In this document: positions 35,451 through 47,400 of the stretch, one piece after another
Layout of the letters: each line of letters starts with the position of its first letter
Position numbering within the stretch: position 1 is the first letter of the stretch
NCBI GenBank assembly: GCA_027563935.2
Contig: CM050448.1
Coordinates: forward strand, 63,353,843-63,417,842
From: Costus lasius
Lineage: Eukaryota; Streptophyta; Magnoliopsida; Zingiberales; Costaceae
Direction of reading: 5' to 3'
DNA: 64,000 bases
Made by a program: the position numbers and the translations under genes
The notes under the pieces: generated by a model
Database searches by the model: none
What the model was told of the DNA's origin: nothing
What the model saw: only the letters and a program-made list of their open reading frames with translations

Positions 35451-36519
35451 TACTCACTATCCATGTTTATGTGTTGCATGCGGCTCCCAGTGCTTTGGCC
35501 AAGCCGGGTTAGACCATATTGGTCACTACTGAATATGCTGGACAACTAGGTTGCTTATGTGTTGGTGTGTTTAGTGGTTTAGAGTATAACTCTAGAACCT
35601 GAGTTTGTGAACCTAAGTTGTTATGTGTTTAGTTGGTTTAAAATATATGTGTTTAATTGGGTTAGAGTAAAACTCTAAAACCTGAGTTTGTGAACATGAG
35701 TTTGTTATATGCTAGTGTGTACATCTGACTGTCTATATGATTTCTGTTTCTTTATTTTGTTATATGTTGACATAATGTTCTTGTTAAAGATTTTTAAAAT
35801 AATCTGCCTATATTTTTGAGTGTATGTTATGGATGGTCGATTTAGACTATCCACTCACTGGGCTGTGTAGCTCACCCCTCACTATTTTCAGGCATAGAGC
35901 AGGGGCGCATTTCATGAGTAACATTGGCGTGGATTTTATGTTTGCTGCTTAAGAACTTTTATGCTAAAATTTTCTGGAGCCGGTTGTGGCTAAACCATAT
36001 GATTTATATGAGCTATGTGAACTATGTGATGTGAACCATGTGAACTATGTGAATTTGTGTTGCCAGATTGTGGCAGTTAACTGAGTTTGATTTTTGTGTC
36101 ACCGCGGGCTTCAGCCTGGTTTCGGTGTTTGGTATGGGTTTATAAAATCGATTTTGTGATTTTGTTTTGAATTTCGGCTTGTTGTATATTCCGTGCAATC
36201 GGTTTTGATATACCCTGTAACTTGCATATGTCTAGTGCAAGTATTGCCTGGTGGCAGGTACCTTTATGGATTTTATGAATTTTGAATCGGTTTTGATATA
36301 ACTGTTGCCTTGCATATGTCTAGTGCAAGGATTGCGTGGTGGCAGGTACCCTTATGAGATTTGAGTTTTGTGAATTTGTGTGTAAGGATTTATGAAATTT
36401 TTCAGATCGTGTTTTCTTGAACTCGGTTTTACCTAGCATATGATCGATCTTATATGAAACATCCTGTATCATTTGTGAATTGTGCCATTTGTTTGGGGTT
36501 AAGAATGTGGGATGTTACA

Positions 36520-37072
36520 GGAGATATCAAATGGAAAGATTAAAGGGATATTGGAGAAAACAGTGTCAAGAACAAGGAAGGATTGGGCTTTCAAGCTTGA
36601 TGATGCACTTTGGGCATACCGGATTGCTTTTAAAACACCGATGGGTATGTCTCATCTTCAATTGATTTATGGAAAATCATGTCACCTTCCGGTAGAGCTC
36701 GAGCATAAGGCGTTTTGGGTGATCAAAGCACTGAATTTTGACTTGAAGGGCGCGGGTGAAAAATGAAAGTTACAACTGAACGAGCTTGATGAGATTAGAC
36801 TCTCTGATTATGAAAACACAAAGATCTATAAAGAGAGGACTAAAAGGTGGCATGATCGACACATACTCAGAAAGGAATTCCTACCAGGTGACTTCGTTCA
36901 TTTGTTTAATTCTAGATTGAAACTTTTTCCCGGTAAGCTTAAATCTCGATGGTCTGGACCTTTTCAGGTTAAGAAGACCTATCCATATGGAGCAGTTGAC
37001 ATTTGGAGTGACAAGAAGGGAGTGTTTAAGGTTAATGGCCAAAGATTGAAACATTACTACCATGAGGAGTAG
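36520..37072 (+). pseudogene. ATH1 integrase, C-terminal part
   Basis: Reading resumes after SOLO1: [57 protein letters not shown] at 36764, then [32 protein letters not shown] and [15 protein letters not shown], with the stop at 37070-37072. These are the end of the core and the C-terminal DNA-binding part typical of Athila. After it comes GGGAGGCAACCCAAGC (37164-37179), a landmark also present in ATH2. Confidence 0.88.
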
Positions 37073-37289
37073 ATTGAAGAAGGAGAAAATTTTCTACTTG
37101 ATGAACCACGAGCAAATCCAAGTGCAGAACGGTCAAGCTATTGACCTTTAAATTAGCACTTCATGGGAGGCAACCCAAGCACTCTATCTTTTGTTTTTGT
37201 GTTTGCTTTTCTCTAAATTTGTTTTGTTTAGGATTAATTTTTCTTTTTTTCGTTCAGGTACATTTTTTAAGCAATCTCTGAATTTTTAG

Positions 37290-37730
37290 CCAAACTACAG
37301 CAAGGCCGTAATGATTTTTTTGGTACCATAATTCCTTTACGTGCTACCGTAATAAATTTCATTACCATAATTTTGGTCCGTTTTCATCCAGAAACTTTTG
37401 AAATTTTTGAGAATTTTATGGCAGTGCTGTGGTGATTTTCACAGTACCGTATTTTCGGATGATTTTTGACTAGAAAGCTTATGAGTTTTTAAGGAAATTA
37501 TGGTACCACCGTAATATTTTCCACGGTACCATAAAATTGGATCATTTTCTTACATAAACTTTTGGGATTTTTGAACGAAATATGGTAGTGCCATAATGAC
37601 CTTCACGATGCCATAATTTGTTGACTTTTTGTCGCCGAGAGCTTGTTTGATTTTACGGCACTACTGTAAAGTAATTACGGTATCGTAATGTTGACAACCC
37701 CACATGATTCTGGTACCGTATTTAGGGTTT
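37290..37730. repeat. Diverged tandem array with paired palindromes
   Basis: About five units of roughly 83-95 bp between pol and the env-like ORF. Each has two imperfect palindromes (such as ATGGTACCACCGTAAT and CACGGTACCATAA) and a spacer like CATCCAGAAACTTTTGAAATT. No frame is conserved across them. Confidence 0.75.
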
Positions 37731-38133
37731 CTCAACCGTGTTTTAGGGTTTTTCCACTTGAAATCGTGCCTAACTCTGGGTTTCTTTGATTCTTTGCTTC
37801 CTAATCCCTCTGGCGACCCTTCCTAATGATTTCCCACTGATTTTGCGAGAGATTTTGAGAGATTTCAAGCTCAGCCGTCGCTCAGCCGCTGTTCTTGCAT
37901 GATTTTCGCCCCTCCTCATTTTCCCTCGTCAGAGCTTCAAATCGACTTGTTCCGGCTTCAAAGAGTCTTGGAAGGAGTAGTAGATCCTCTCGAGGTGTTT
38001 GGAAGCTCGAGTGCAACTCAGAAAATCAGATTTGGAGCTTGATTCAGCTCTTGTGTGAAGCCCTGTTCGCCCCTTTGGTAACTGTTCACTTCAGTTTTCT
38101 TCAGAAGTTCTTTGATTTCTTTGCACATTCATC
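37731..38133 (+). other. ATH1 region before the env-like ORF
   Basis: Noncoding, with repeated TTAGGGTTT (37722-37752) and a C/T-rich stretch that looks like a 5' untranslated leader. It may carry the signals for the env-like transcript, but I see no clear TATA box. Confidence 0.4.
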
Positions 38134-39009
38134 ATGTCACCCATGAAGAGAATGGTTTCTAACAGGAAGGGGAAAGCCCCAGCTGAAGCCCTAGCTCCTC
38201 CATCAAATCCTTTCGGTATCATTTTTGAAGACGAAGCTCAAGAACAGAGGTACAATCTGTTACTCACCAGACGCATTGTAAAAACTAAGTACGCCGATAC
38301 TCATGCATTGGAGCTCTTGGGATTGAAAGAGGATGTATTGTGGATGTTTGACCCGATTGCTACAAAAAAAATTTTTGACATGACTCCTCAGACTTATCTA
38401 CCCATAGTGCTAGAATTTCTCAGTAGTTTAGAGGTGGATTGGGATGAGTATGAAGATCGTTCAGCTGTAGGAGAGATCAGATTCAGGATGGCTAACGAAG
38501 ATAGGAGGCTCACATTTAAGGATATTCGACGCATGTTCCATCTTCTAGAGAGAGGGCGCACTGAGCCACCTATTGGATTTATTAAGAATGTCTTCTAGAA
38601 TCAGATCACCTCAGGAAATAGATTTTCACCATCTTCAGCCAGAGCCACAAGCATCTCAAACCCGTGCATCAAATACACCCACCGTGTTCTTGCTCATACC
38701 GTCTTTCGGTGAGGAGATAACGATGGTATGGTCCGTCACACTGAGTTGTTTTTCCTTTGGTGCATGCTTCATGGATATCTTGTAGATGTGGCTTTCTTCT
38801 TAATGAAACATTTGGATAAAGTGGCTAGAGCTAAAAAGGGAACGATAGTGATAGGAGGATTTCTTACTCCTATAGCACTATACTTGGGGATCGAGCCCTA
38901 TGGAATTGAGGTCGCTAGGGGCAATGCAAGGATCGACATTGAATCCTGCATTGCCATCAAGATGATTGTCCGAGATGGAGATACATATTTCTTAATTCTT
39001 CAACCTGGG
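38134..39009 (+). pseudogene. ATH1 env-like ORF (plant transposon protein family), truncated
   Basis: Starts MSPMKRMVSNRKGKAPAEAL. It then has the conserved core of the protein found after pol in Athila elements: RFMANEDR-type and TFKDIRRMFHL segments, HTELFFLWCMLHGYLVD, KKGTIVIGGFLTPIALYLG. One frame runs through, broken by TAG at 38596 and TGA near 38710. The end is lost where the LTR at 39010 starts. No signal peptide or clear membrane segment is seen in the remaining part. Its role in plants is unknown. Confidence 0.75.
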
Positions 39010-40485
39010 TGATGACACCAAAATATAAAGTATATTTTATATTATTTTATATATCTTTTCATGCTAAATTGAAGCTCTTTTGCTTATTTTTGTGCCAAAT
39101 TTATCAAGTCTTGCAAAATCTACTTCTATTTTGGTTTTTGATGATTTTCAGGTAAAAATGAACTATTTTCAGGCATTTTCAAGCAAAATCAAATACATGG
39201 AAGAATTGCTATCATCAAGAAGAGGATACATGACAAATTTCAAGCAAAATGGGGCCACGAACCAAAATACGGCAGGGCCGTAATATATATTACAGTACAG
39301 TATTTTCATACGCTACCGTAATATCATAGCACTGCCATATTTTGGCTATTTTTTCATCAGAATATTTTATGAAAATTACAGCAGTGCGAAAGAATTTACA
39401 CGGGTCATAATTTCCAGACGTTTTCGACCAGAGAGTTCAGCCAATTTTACGGCACTACCGTAACTTATATCACGGTGCCATATTTACCAGAGATTTCAGA
39501 ACAGAGAACTCGATCGATTTTACGGCAGCGCTGTAACATATTACATTGCCGTAATTCTAATTTTAAACGTGACTTCCACGGTCAACTTTGAAGCCCGATT
39601 TTTGTGGATATGATTGTCGGAGATCCAGACATCCAAATTGAGATCCGAAAGAAGCTGTGGACTCGTCTCAACAAGGAGAAGATAAAGGGAGCAAAAGCCC
39701 CAATTTTTAGGAAAGGATAGAGGGAGAAATCTTTTGAAACCATGGAGGAGAATATGATACACCAGAAGTTTCAGAGAGAAAGGAGATCAATCGCAGGAGA
39801 AATCGAAGAAAAAGGAGGCGCCGAAACTATTCATAGCACCCCCTTTTGCAAATTACGGCTGTAATTTATATTACAGCCGTGGTGTGTTTTTTTAAACTCT
39901 CTTTTCTCCTTGATTTTCAATCTTTTGAAACCATGGATTATTGCAATTCTTCCATGTTAGCTTAATCTTATTTTGGGACATGGGGTGTAATCCCTTTGAT
40001 TTTATATGACAGATAACTTTTATTTCGTCAAGATAATTTTGCCATGATAATTCTACTTGTATGATGACTTGTCTTTAATTATCCTTAGTTTTCTTAGTAT
40101 GATGCATGATTATAGAGTTTTCGCAATATGGACTAAAAAGTGATTTGCTTGAGAACTTGGAACCCTAAAATTGAACAATAGGAACTCACCGTAAGAAATT
40201 AGGTTAAGTTCTTATTTCTTGATTTTAGTACTTTAATTGCCATGTTAGATAATTCTAATATAGGATTGAATTATTGTGTCAAACATGGAGATCTTGCACG
40301 AAAGTGAGGATCGGAACGTTAGAGAACCATAAGTAGAAACTGTGTTGAGACTCGGATGCACGAAAGTGATCCTTGAGTTCTTTGTTTGATGATTTACTTA
40401 TTTTCAGTGTTGGGATAGATCTTGTGCGAAAGCGAGGATTGGTCCCTGTATGATTGTCTGCACGAAAGTGAGATGATCCACCTCT
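39010..40485 (+). mobile_element. Athila-type LTR, plus orientation, 3' end missing
   Basis: Starts TGATGACACCAAAATATAAAG and runs collinear with the LTR at 41871-43112 to GAGATGATCC, where an inverted LTR piece begins. The last 250 bp or so (the part with CCCTAGTCTCAG and TGGTACTTAAC) are absent. Palindromes lie at 39262-39550. Confidence 0.75.
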
Positions 40486-41233
40486 CGGCGTGAGGCCGTG
40501 CCCTAAGGACCTCATTGTCAATTGCTCCCTCTATCCTTTCCTAAAATTGGGGCTTTTGGTCCCTTTATCTTCTCCTTGTTGAGACGAATACGTAGCTTCT
40601 TTCGGATCTCAATTTGGATGTCTGGATCTCCCGCAATCATCTCCACAAAAATCAGGCTTCGAAGTTCACCGTGGAAGTCGCATTTAAAATTAGAATTACA
40701 GCAGTGTAATATGTTACGGTGCTGCCGTAAAATCGGTCGAATTCTCTGGTCTGAAATCTCTGGCAAATACGGCACCGTGATATAAGTTATGGTAGCGCCA
40801 TAAAATTGGCTGAACTCTCTGGTCGAAAACGTCTAGAAATTACGACCCATGTAAATTCTTACGGCGATGCCGTAATTTTCATAAAATCTTCGGATGAAAA
40901 ATTAGCCAAAATACGATAGTGCTCTGACATTATGACAGCGTACGAAAATACGATACTGTAATATATATTACGGCCCTGCCGTATTTTGGTTCGTGGCTCC
41001 ATTTTGCTTGAAATTTGTCATGTCTCTTCTTGATGATGGCAACTCTTCCAAGTATTTGATTTTGCTTGAAAATGCCTAAAAATAGTGCCTTTTTACCTGA
41101 AAATCATCAAAAACCAAAATAGAAGTAAATTTTGCAATACTTGATAAATTTGGCACAGAAATAAGCAAAAGAGCTTCAATTTAGCATGAAGAGATATATA
41201 AAATGATACAAAATATACTATATATTTTGTTGT
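40486..41233 (-). mobile_element. Athila-type LTR, 5' part, minus orientation
   Basis: Inverted copy of LTR sequence ending GTTGTCATCA at 41233 (the LTR start on the minus strand). Its reverse complement aligns with 39010-39727 at roughly 90% by eye, so the two form a large fold-back. Palindromes lie at 40695-40985. Confidence 0.78.
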
Positions 41234-41870
41234 CATCAAAATACATAAGGCTTAAACTTTGCTTGTCCCTAAGCAAAAATCAAAATTTGATTAAAAGATA
41301 AACTTTTTCATGCTCAATAAATTTCTAAAATACAATCATCAATGAAAAATTCCATCAATTGTGTCACAAAACTTCAAATAAACATATCATTCTTATAACT
41401 CAATCATCTAGATCTACATCTCAATCAAATAAAACTTTTCAACTTGTATAATAAATGGAATTTTCAATCTTATGATTTCACCCAATTTTCAGTTCAAATC
41501 TATCATACTTTTGTTTACAGGAATTAGGTTTCCAAGATATTTTTCCACACATATTTTTGTATTCATTTTTTTTATGTATTTTGTTGTTTTTGCATAAATG
41601 GCATGTACCCACTTAGATACACATTTTTTATTTTGACATCAACTCTTATCTTTGGTACCACTATCAATTTTGCATAGTGCCAAGTAGAGGAGTCTTATTA
41701 TTTTTCTCTCTCATTATCTTTTGGACATAGACTTCAACCCATGTCTTAGGTATCACTATCAATTTTACATAGTGCCAAGTAGGGGAGTCTCTCACTATTT
41801 TTATGGATGTTGGATTCTTCCTTCCCAACAATTAGCAAAATAGACTAAACATCTACTAGGTTCATCAATT
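41234..41870 (-). mobile_element. Athila 3' noncoding fragment
   Basis: Minus-strand DNA that belongs between the env-like ORF and the 3' LTR. The block GGTACCACTATCAATTTTGC...GTGCCAAGTAGAGGAGTCT occurs twice (41652-41695 and 41742-41790) and once in ATH3 (7612-7660). Confidence 0.6.
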
Positions 41871-43112
41871 GAACTTCGAAGCCTGATTTTTGTGGAGATG
41901 ATTGCGGGAGATCCAGACATCCAAATTGAGATCCGAAAGAAGCTATAGATTTGTCTCAACAAGGAGAAGATAAAGGTACCAAAAGCCCCAATTTTAGGAA
42001 AGGATAGAGGGAGCAATTGACAGAGAGGTCCTTAGGGCACGGCCTCCCGCCGAGAGGCGGAGAGACCACCTCAGGCCGAGATTTGTACCCAGAAGCTTCG
42101 CTTGGAGGAGGAGACGATACACTAGAAGTTTCAGAGCGAAAAGAGATCAATCGGAGGAGAAATCGAAGAAAGAGGAGGCACTGACACTATTCACAGCACC
42201 CCCTTTTGCAAATTACGCCTGTAATTTATATTACAGCCGTGGTGTGTTTTCTTAAACTCTCTTTTCTCTTTGATTTTTAATCTTTCGAAGCCATGGATTA
42301 TTGTAATTCTTCCATGCTAACTTAATCTTATTTTGGGACAAGGGGTGTAATCCCTTTGATTTTATATGATAGATAACTTTTATTTCGTCAAGATAATTTT
42401 ACTATGATAATTCTACTTGTGTTATGACTTGTCTTTAATTCTCCTTAGTTTTCTTAGTATCATGCAAATTATAGAGTTTTCACAATATGGACTGAAAAGT
42501 GATTTGCTTGAGAACTTAGAACCCTAAAATTGAACAATAGGAACTCACCGTAAGAAATTAGGTTAAGTTCTTATTTATTGATTTTAGTAGTTTAATTGCC
42601 ATGTTAGATAATTCGAATCTAGGATTGAGTTATTGTGTCAAACGTGGAGATCTTGCACGAAAGTGAGGATCGGAACGTTGGAGAACCATAAGTAGAACCT
42701 GTGTTGAGACTCAGATGCACGAAAGTGATCCTTGAGATTCCACTTGAGATAATCAACTTAGAATTCGGATGCACGAAAGTGTTCCTTGAGTTCTTTGTTT
42801 GATGATTTACTTATTTTCAGCGTTGGGATAGATCTTGCGCGAAAGCGAGGATTGGTCCCTCTATGCTTGTCTGCACAAAAGTGAAATGATCCTTTTTTGA
42901 ATAAATTATATCTTTATCATGATGAAATTAGTCTGACGACCTTTTATTTATATCTAGTCATTGAAATTAAAATGGATGAAACCCTAGTCTCAGCTTCTCT
43001 CTCTGTTTATCTTTACGCTCTTCCTATCATTACTTGCATTAAAATCGGTTGCTTAGCTAGGAAGAATACAACTATTTGGTACTTAACACATAGGTCTCTG
43101 TGGGTTCGACAT
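41871..43112 (+). mobile_element. Athila-type LTR, 3' two-thirds, plus orientation
   Basis: Starts within the LTR (AACTTCGAAGCCTGA) and runs to GTGGGTTCGACAT, just short of the normal LTR end. It joins COP4 leader DNA at about 43113, so both this LTR and COP4 lost their ends at this junction. Confidence 0.72.
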
Positions 43113-44488
43113 TATGATTGTTCTAATCTTGGCAGGTTAAGGATTGCAAGGGTAGGCGGCAAGCGTGCTTGGAGCATGCATGCGCCACTTGTAGACTCTC
43201 GAGAGAAACGAAAAATCCTAGATTTGTGAATGGACGTTGAGGTTGAAAGACATGTTTTCTAAGAAACTAAAACTGGAGTTTTATGTTTTCTTGAGCATAT
43301 AGAAAAGCATGAGATGATTGTGCATCATGTTGTGGTCATAGCCAAGCCCCTTATATGCCTATGATGTATTATGTGTGAGGCCTGCGTGCCACTTTTTCTT
43401 TTTCTTTTGTAAACACACAAAGAATATTAATGGGCGCATCCCTCATGGAGCTTGCATCTTGGCACATCAACCATGATGGCGCATCTTGCTTGGTGGCGCA
43501 AGTAAGGGCTTGGCCGAACCGTAGGGTTGGTGAGCTATCTCTCTTGGCACAAGCATGATGGCGCATCACGCATGGAGGAGCCATCAAGGTCTTGGCCAAA
43601 CCTTCGAGTTTGTGTGCTATGCCATGGTGTAGTGGACCTTTAAGCCGCACTTGAAGATAGAGCTTAGTGGTGGCTCGGTTAGGTCTTGTTGGGGCTTGTC
43701 ACCTAGGTCAAGCATTGGACATCCTTTGGCATATGATGGTTCAATGTGTTGATTAGGCTATGACCATATCGCTTGTTTACTGCTTTCGAAATCTGTTAAA
43801 GCATGCCTGGATGTGTTTTATCATTTTGTTATCACTATAGGATTGCATGCCTGTAATGTTAGACAAAAGATAAAACTGAGAGAATGAGACCTCAAAAACC
43901 CACAAATCAATATCAAGTCTGTAGCCTTCTGACGCGTAGCCCTCGTCAAGCAATCGATCAGTGCTGTTGTGAACTGTTTCCCACCCTCGTGGGACACACC
44001 TACTTATCTTTAGAAGGCGTGTGGTGGCAATGGTTTCCCCAGTCCATTTTAACTGGGCGCGCCTTCGCAAGGAAACTCGTTGGCCCTGGGCATAACGGTC
44101 AGGATAGACTTGACTGGTTTTTCATATGTGGTGGCCACATAATGGAACTCTAGAGGCAGCCTCATGAGGTTAAGGTTTTGTGTTGTTCCAGCCCTAGCTG
44201 GGCACAAAATGCTTGAACTGTCTTGGGAAGGGGAATTGCCTGGGTGCAATCGGTCGGTGTGCTCACCTTAAGAAGCATGAGTCACTTTGTGCATCTCATC
44301 CCACCCTCGTGGGACGCGAAGCCTCATGTGGAATAAGGATCCCATCTCACTAGGAAATCTCGGATTTCCCGATTGACTTTGTGGGTTGTCAATTCGATTA
44401 AAATAGTGGGACTAATGATCATTTAATGTAAGTCCAGATTAAATGATTTGAAGTAGTACTAATTTGCTATCTTGGTTGTTGTAGAACA
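43113..44488 (+). mobile_element. COP4 leader, 5' LTR and PBS missing
   Basis: Noncoding leader of COP4, related to the COP2 and COP3 leaders (shared GTAGCCTTCTGACGCG near 43921). It has three stem-loops: CCCACCCTCGTGGG at 43980-43993 and 44300-44313, and GCCCTAGCTGGGC at 44191-44203. No LTR or TGGTATCAGAGC is present upstream. Confidence 0.75.
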
Positions 44489-47400
44489 ATGGCTACGAAC
44501 AATAGCAGATGGTCACTGCGATCTATCCTAGAAAAGGACAAGTTGGTTGGATCCAACTTGATGGACTGGTATCGGAACTTGAGGATTGTCCTTAAGCTCG
44601 AGAGGAAGCTCTATGTCCTTGAGCAGCCTATTCCAGAGCCACTTCGAAGCTCGGCCTCAGTGGCCGAGAAGGATGCTTTTGATAAGCATCAGGCTGATAC
44701 TTTGGAGGTTGCTAATTTGATGCTAACCAACATGTCGCCTGAATTTAGAGGGCAATATGAATCTAAGAATGCCTCTGAGATTATTTCGAATCTAAGGCAG
44801 CTCTTTAATGAATTAGTTGAGCTCAACCCTCCTAAAGTAGTCATTCAGTGTGGTGAGCCGAAAGGTTTGACCAAGGAGCTAAAACTAAAGATGGAAAGGA
44901 TTAGGAATAACAGGTGCTATTCATGTGGAGGGCCACCTCACATGTTGAAGGACATGATGCAACTTCAGAACGAGGAGAAGAGAAGCTGGGCTTCATCTTC
45001 TGGCTTAGGTATTTATGTTACCGAAGTCAACCTTTCTACTTCTATGTCATGGGTATTGGATACCACATGCGGAGCTCATATTTGTACAAATATGCAGGGG
45101 CTCAAGAAAAGTAGATTAGTGCACCTGGAGAGATTGACCTACGTGTTGGAAATGGAGCACAGGTTGCTGCTGTTGCTGTAGGACTTTTGACACTCTCCCT
45201 GCCTTCTGGACTTCAATTAGAGTTAAATAATTGCTATTATGTACCTTCTCTTACCAAAAACATTATATCTATTCCTTGCTTGGCAAGGAAAGAATTTAAA
45301 TTTGAAAGAAAAGAGGACTCTTGTTCTTTTTCATTTGCAAATGTGTTTTATGGGAAGGGTACCTTGTGCAATGGATTATATGTCTTGGACATGGATAACT
45401 CTATATGTAACATAAATCACAAAAGGATCAAGCTGAGTGGTTCAGTTGGTGCGTACCTTTGACACTGTCAATTAGCCCATATAAACAAGAATCGCATTCA
45501 ACAACTCCATACAAATGGATTGTTAGATTCAACCTCCTTGGAGGAGTTTGATACTTGTGAGCCTTGTTTATTAGGGAAAATGATAAAAGCACCCTTCACC
45601 AAGATTGGTGAGAGGGCAGGTGGTTTGTTGGATCTCATACATACTGATGTATGTGGGCTATTCAGTAAACAAGCCAGAGGTGGGCACAACTACTTCATCA
45701 CATTTACTGATGACTTCAGTAGATATGGTTATGTCTATTTGATGAGACATAAGTCCAAATTCATTGAGAAATTTAAGGAGTTCAGACATGAAGTAGAGAA
45801 CCAGATAAGTAGATCTATTAAGGCTATTCGATCAGATCGTGGTGGACAGTACCTGAGCAGTGAGTTCTTTGACCATCTTAAAGAGTGTGGGATTCTATCC
45901 CAACTCACTCCTCCTGGAACACCTCAATGGAATGGTGTGTCTGAAAGGAGAAACCGAACCTTGTTGGACATGGTTCGATCTATGATGAGTCATGCAACTC
46001 TACCAGCCTCGTTTTGGGGTCATGCACTTGAGACAGCTTCTCTCATACTAAATAATGTTCTATCTAAAAGTGTCTCCAAGATTCCGTACGAGGTATGGAG
46101 TGGGAGACGAACGAATCTCTCTTTTATTAGAGTCTGGGGATGTGAGGCTTATGTCAAACGTCAGGATTCTTGCAAACTAGAACCCAGATTTGATAAATCT
46201 GTGTTTGTGGGGTATCCTAAGGAAAGTAAAGGATATTACTTCTATATTCCCGGCGAGAACAAAGTTTTTGTTGCTCGAGGTGCTGTCTTTCTGGAGAAAG
46301 AATTTCTCATGAAAGAAGTCATTGGGAGAAAGTTTGATTTGGACGAGGTCCAAGTGCAACCACAAGACACTAAGGTGGAACCTGAGCCACCTGCACCGGT
46401 TGCTGGGCAACCAGAGGCTCAGACACAGGCCCCGGGTAGGTCTGGGAGGATTCGTCGTGCACCTGAGAGGTATGGGTCATTGCCGACCCAACACGACGGG
46501 ATCTATGATGAAACTTTTTCGCCAGTTGTCATGTTCAAATCCATTCGAATATTGCTTGCTATAGCTGCATATCATGATTATGAGATATGACAGATGGATG
46601 TAAAGACAGCATTCCTTAACGGAAAGCTGACGGAGGATGTGTATATGACACAGCCTGATGGCTTCATCCATCCTACAGAGGCCAATAAGGTATGCAGGCT
46701 AAAGAGATCCATTTATGGATTAAAGCAAGCTTCTCGAAGTTAGAATCTATGATTTGAGGAGGCAGTAAGAGATTATGGCTTTATCAAGAGCGAAGATGAC
46801 GCCTGTGTATACAGAAAATTCAGTGGGAGCTTGGTGACATTTTTGGTCCTGTATGTCAACGACATACTTCTCATCGGAAATGACATCCCTAGTCTTCAAG
46901 CTGTGAGGACATGGTTGGGGAAGTGTTTCGAGATGAAAGACTTGGGGGAGACCGCCTATATCCTAGGCGTGAGGATCTACCGGGATAGATCCAAGAAGCT
47001 CCTGGCCCTTAGTCAGAGTACTTACATTGATAAGGTCATGGAGAGGTTCAGCTTAGAGCAATCTAAGAAAGGATACCTTCCAGTGAGACATGGACTTATT
47101 CTCTCCAAGAGCCCGTGTCCCGTCACACAGGCTGAGAGGGATGACATGAGTCGAGTACCCTATGCTTCGGCAGTAGGTTCGATTATGTATGCGATGTTGT
47201 GTGCTAGACCAGACGTGGCTTATGCTTGGAGCATAACTAGCCGATACGAATCAAATCCAGGTCTACAGCACTGGGTGGCTACAATGAACATTCTAAAGTA
47301 TTTGAGAAGAACTAAAGACTTGTTCTTGGTCTATGGGGGATAGGAAGAGCTCAGTGTTCAGGGCTACACTGACGCATGGTTCCAGTTTGACCCTGATGAC

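Larger units (their letters stand above)
33312..36519 (+). mobile_element. SOLO1, solo LTR, probably of a gypsy element
   Basis: TGTAAGATCC...GGATGTTACA, 3208 bp, with perfect 5-bp duplications (GGAGA) on both sides and no internal coding region. This means an element inserted and its two LTRs later recombined. It is the same family as SOLO2, in opposite orientation. Strand is inferred from a conserved donor (34034) and acceptor (35891). The family is not certain. The length suits a Del/Tekay-like chromovirus. Confidence 0.88.

Noticed and set aside
37290..37730. CRISPR-like array
   Set aside because: Repeats are diverged, spacers are homologous to each other, and the host is a plant.
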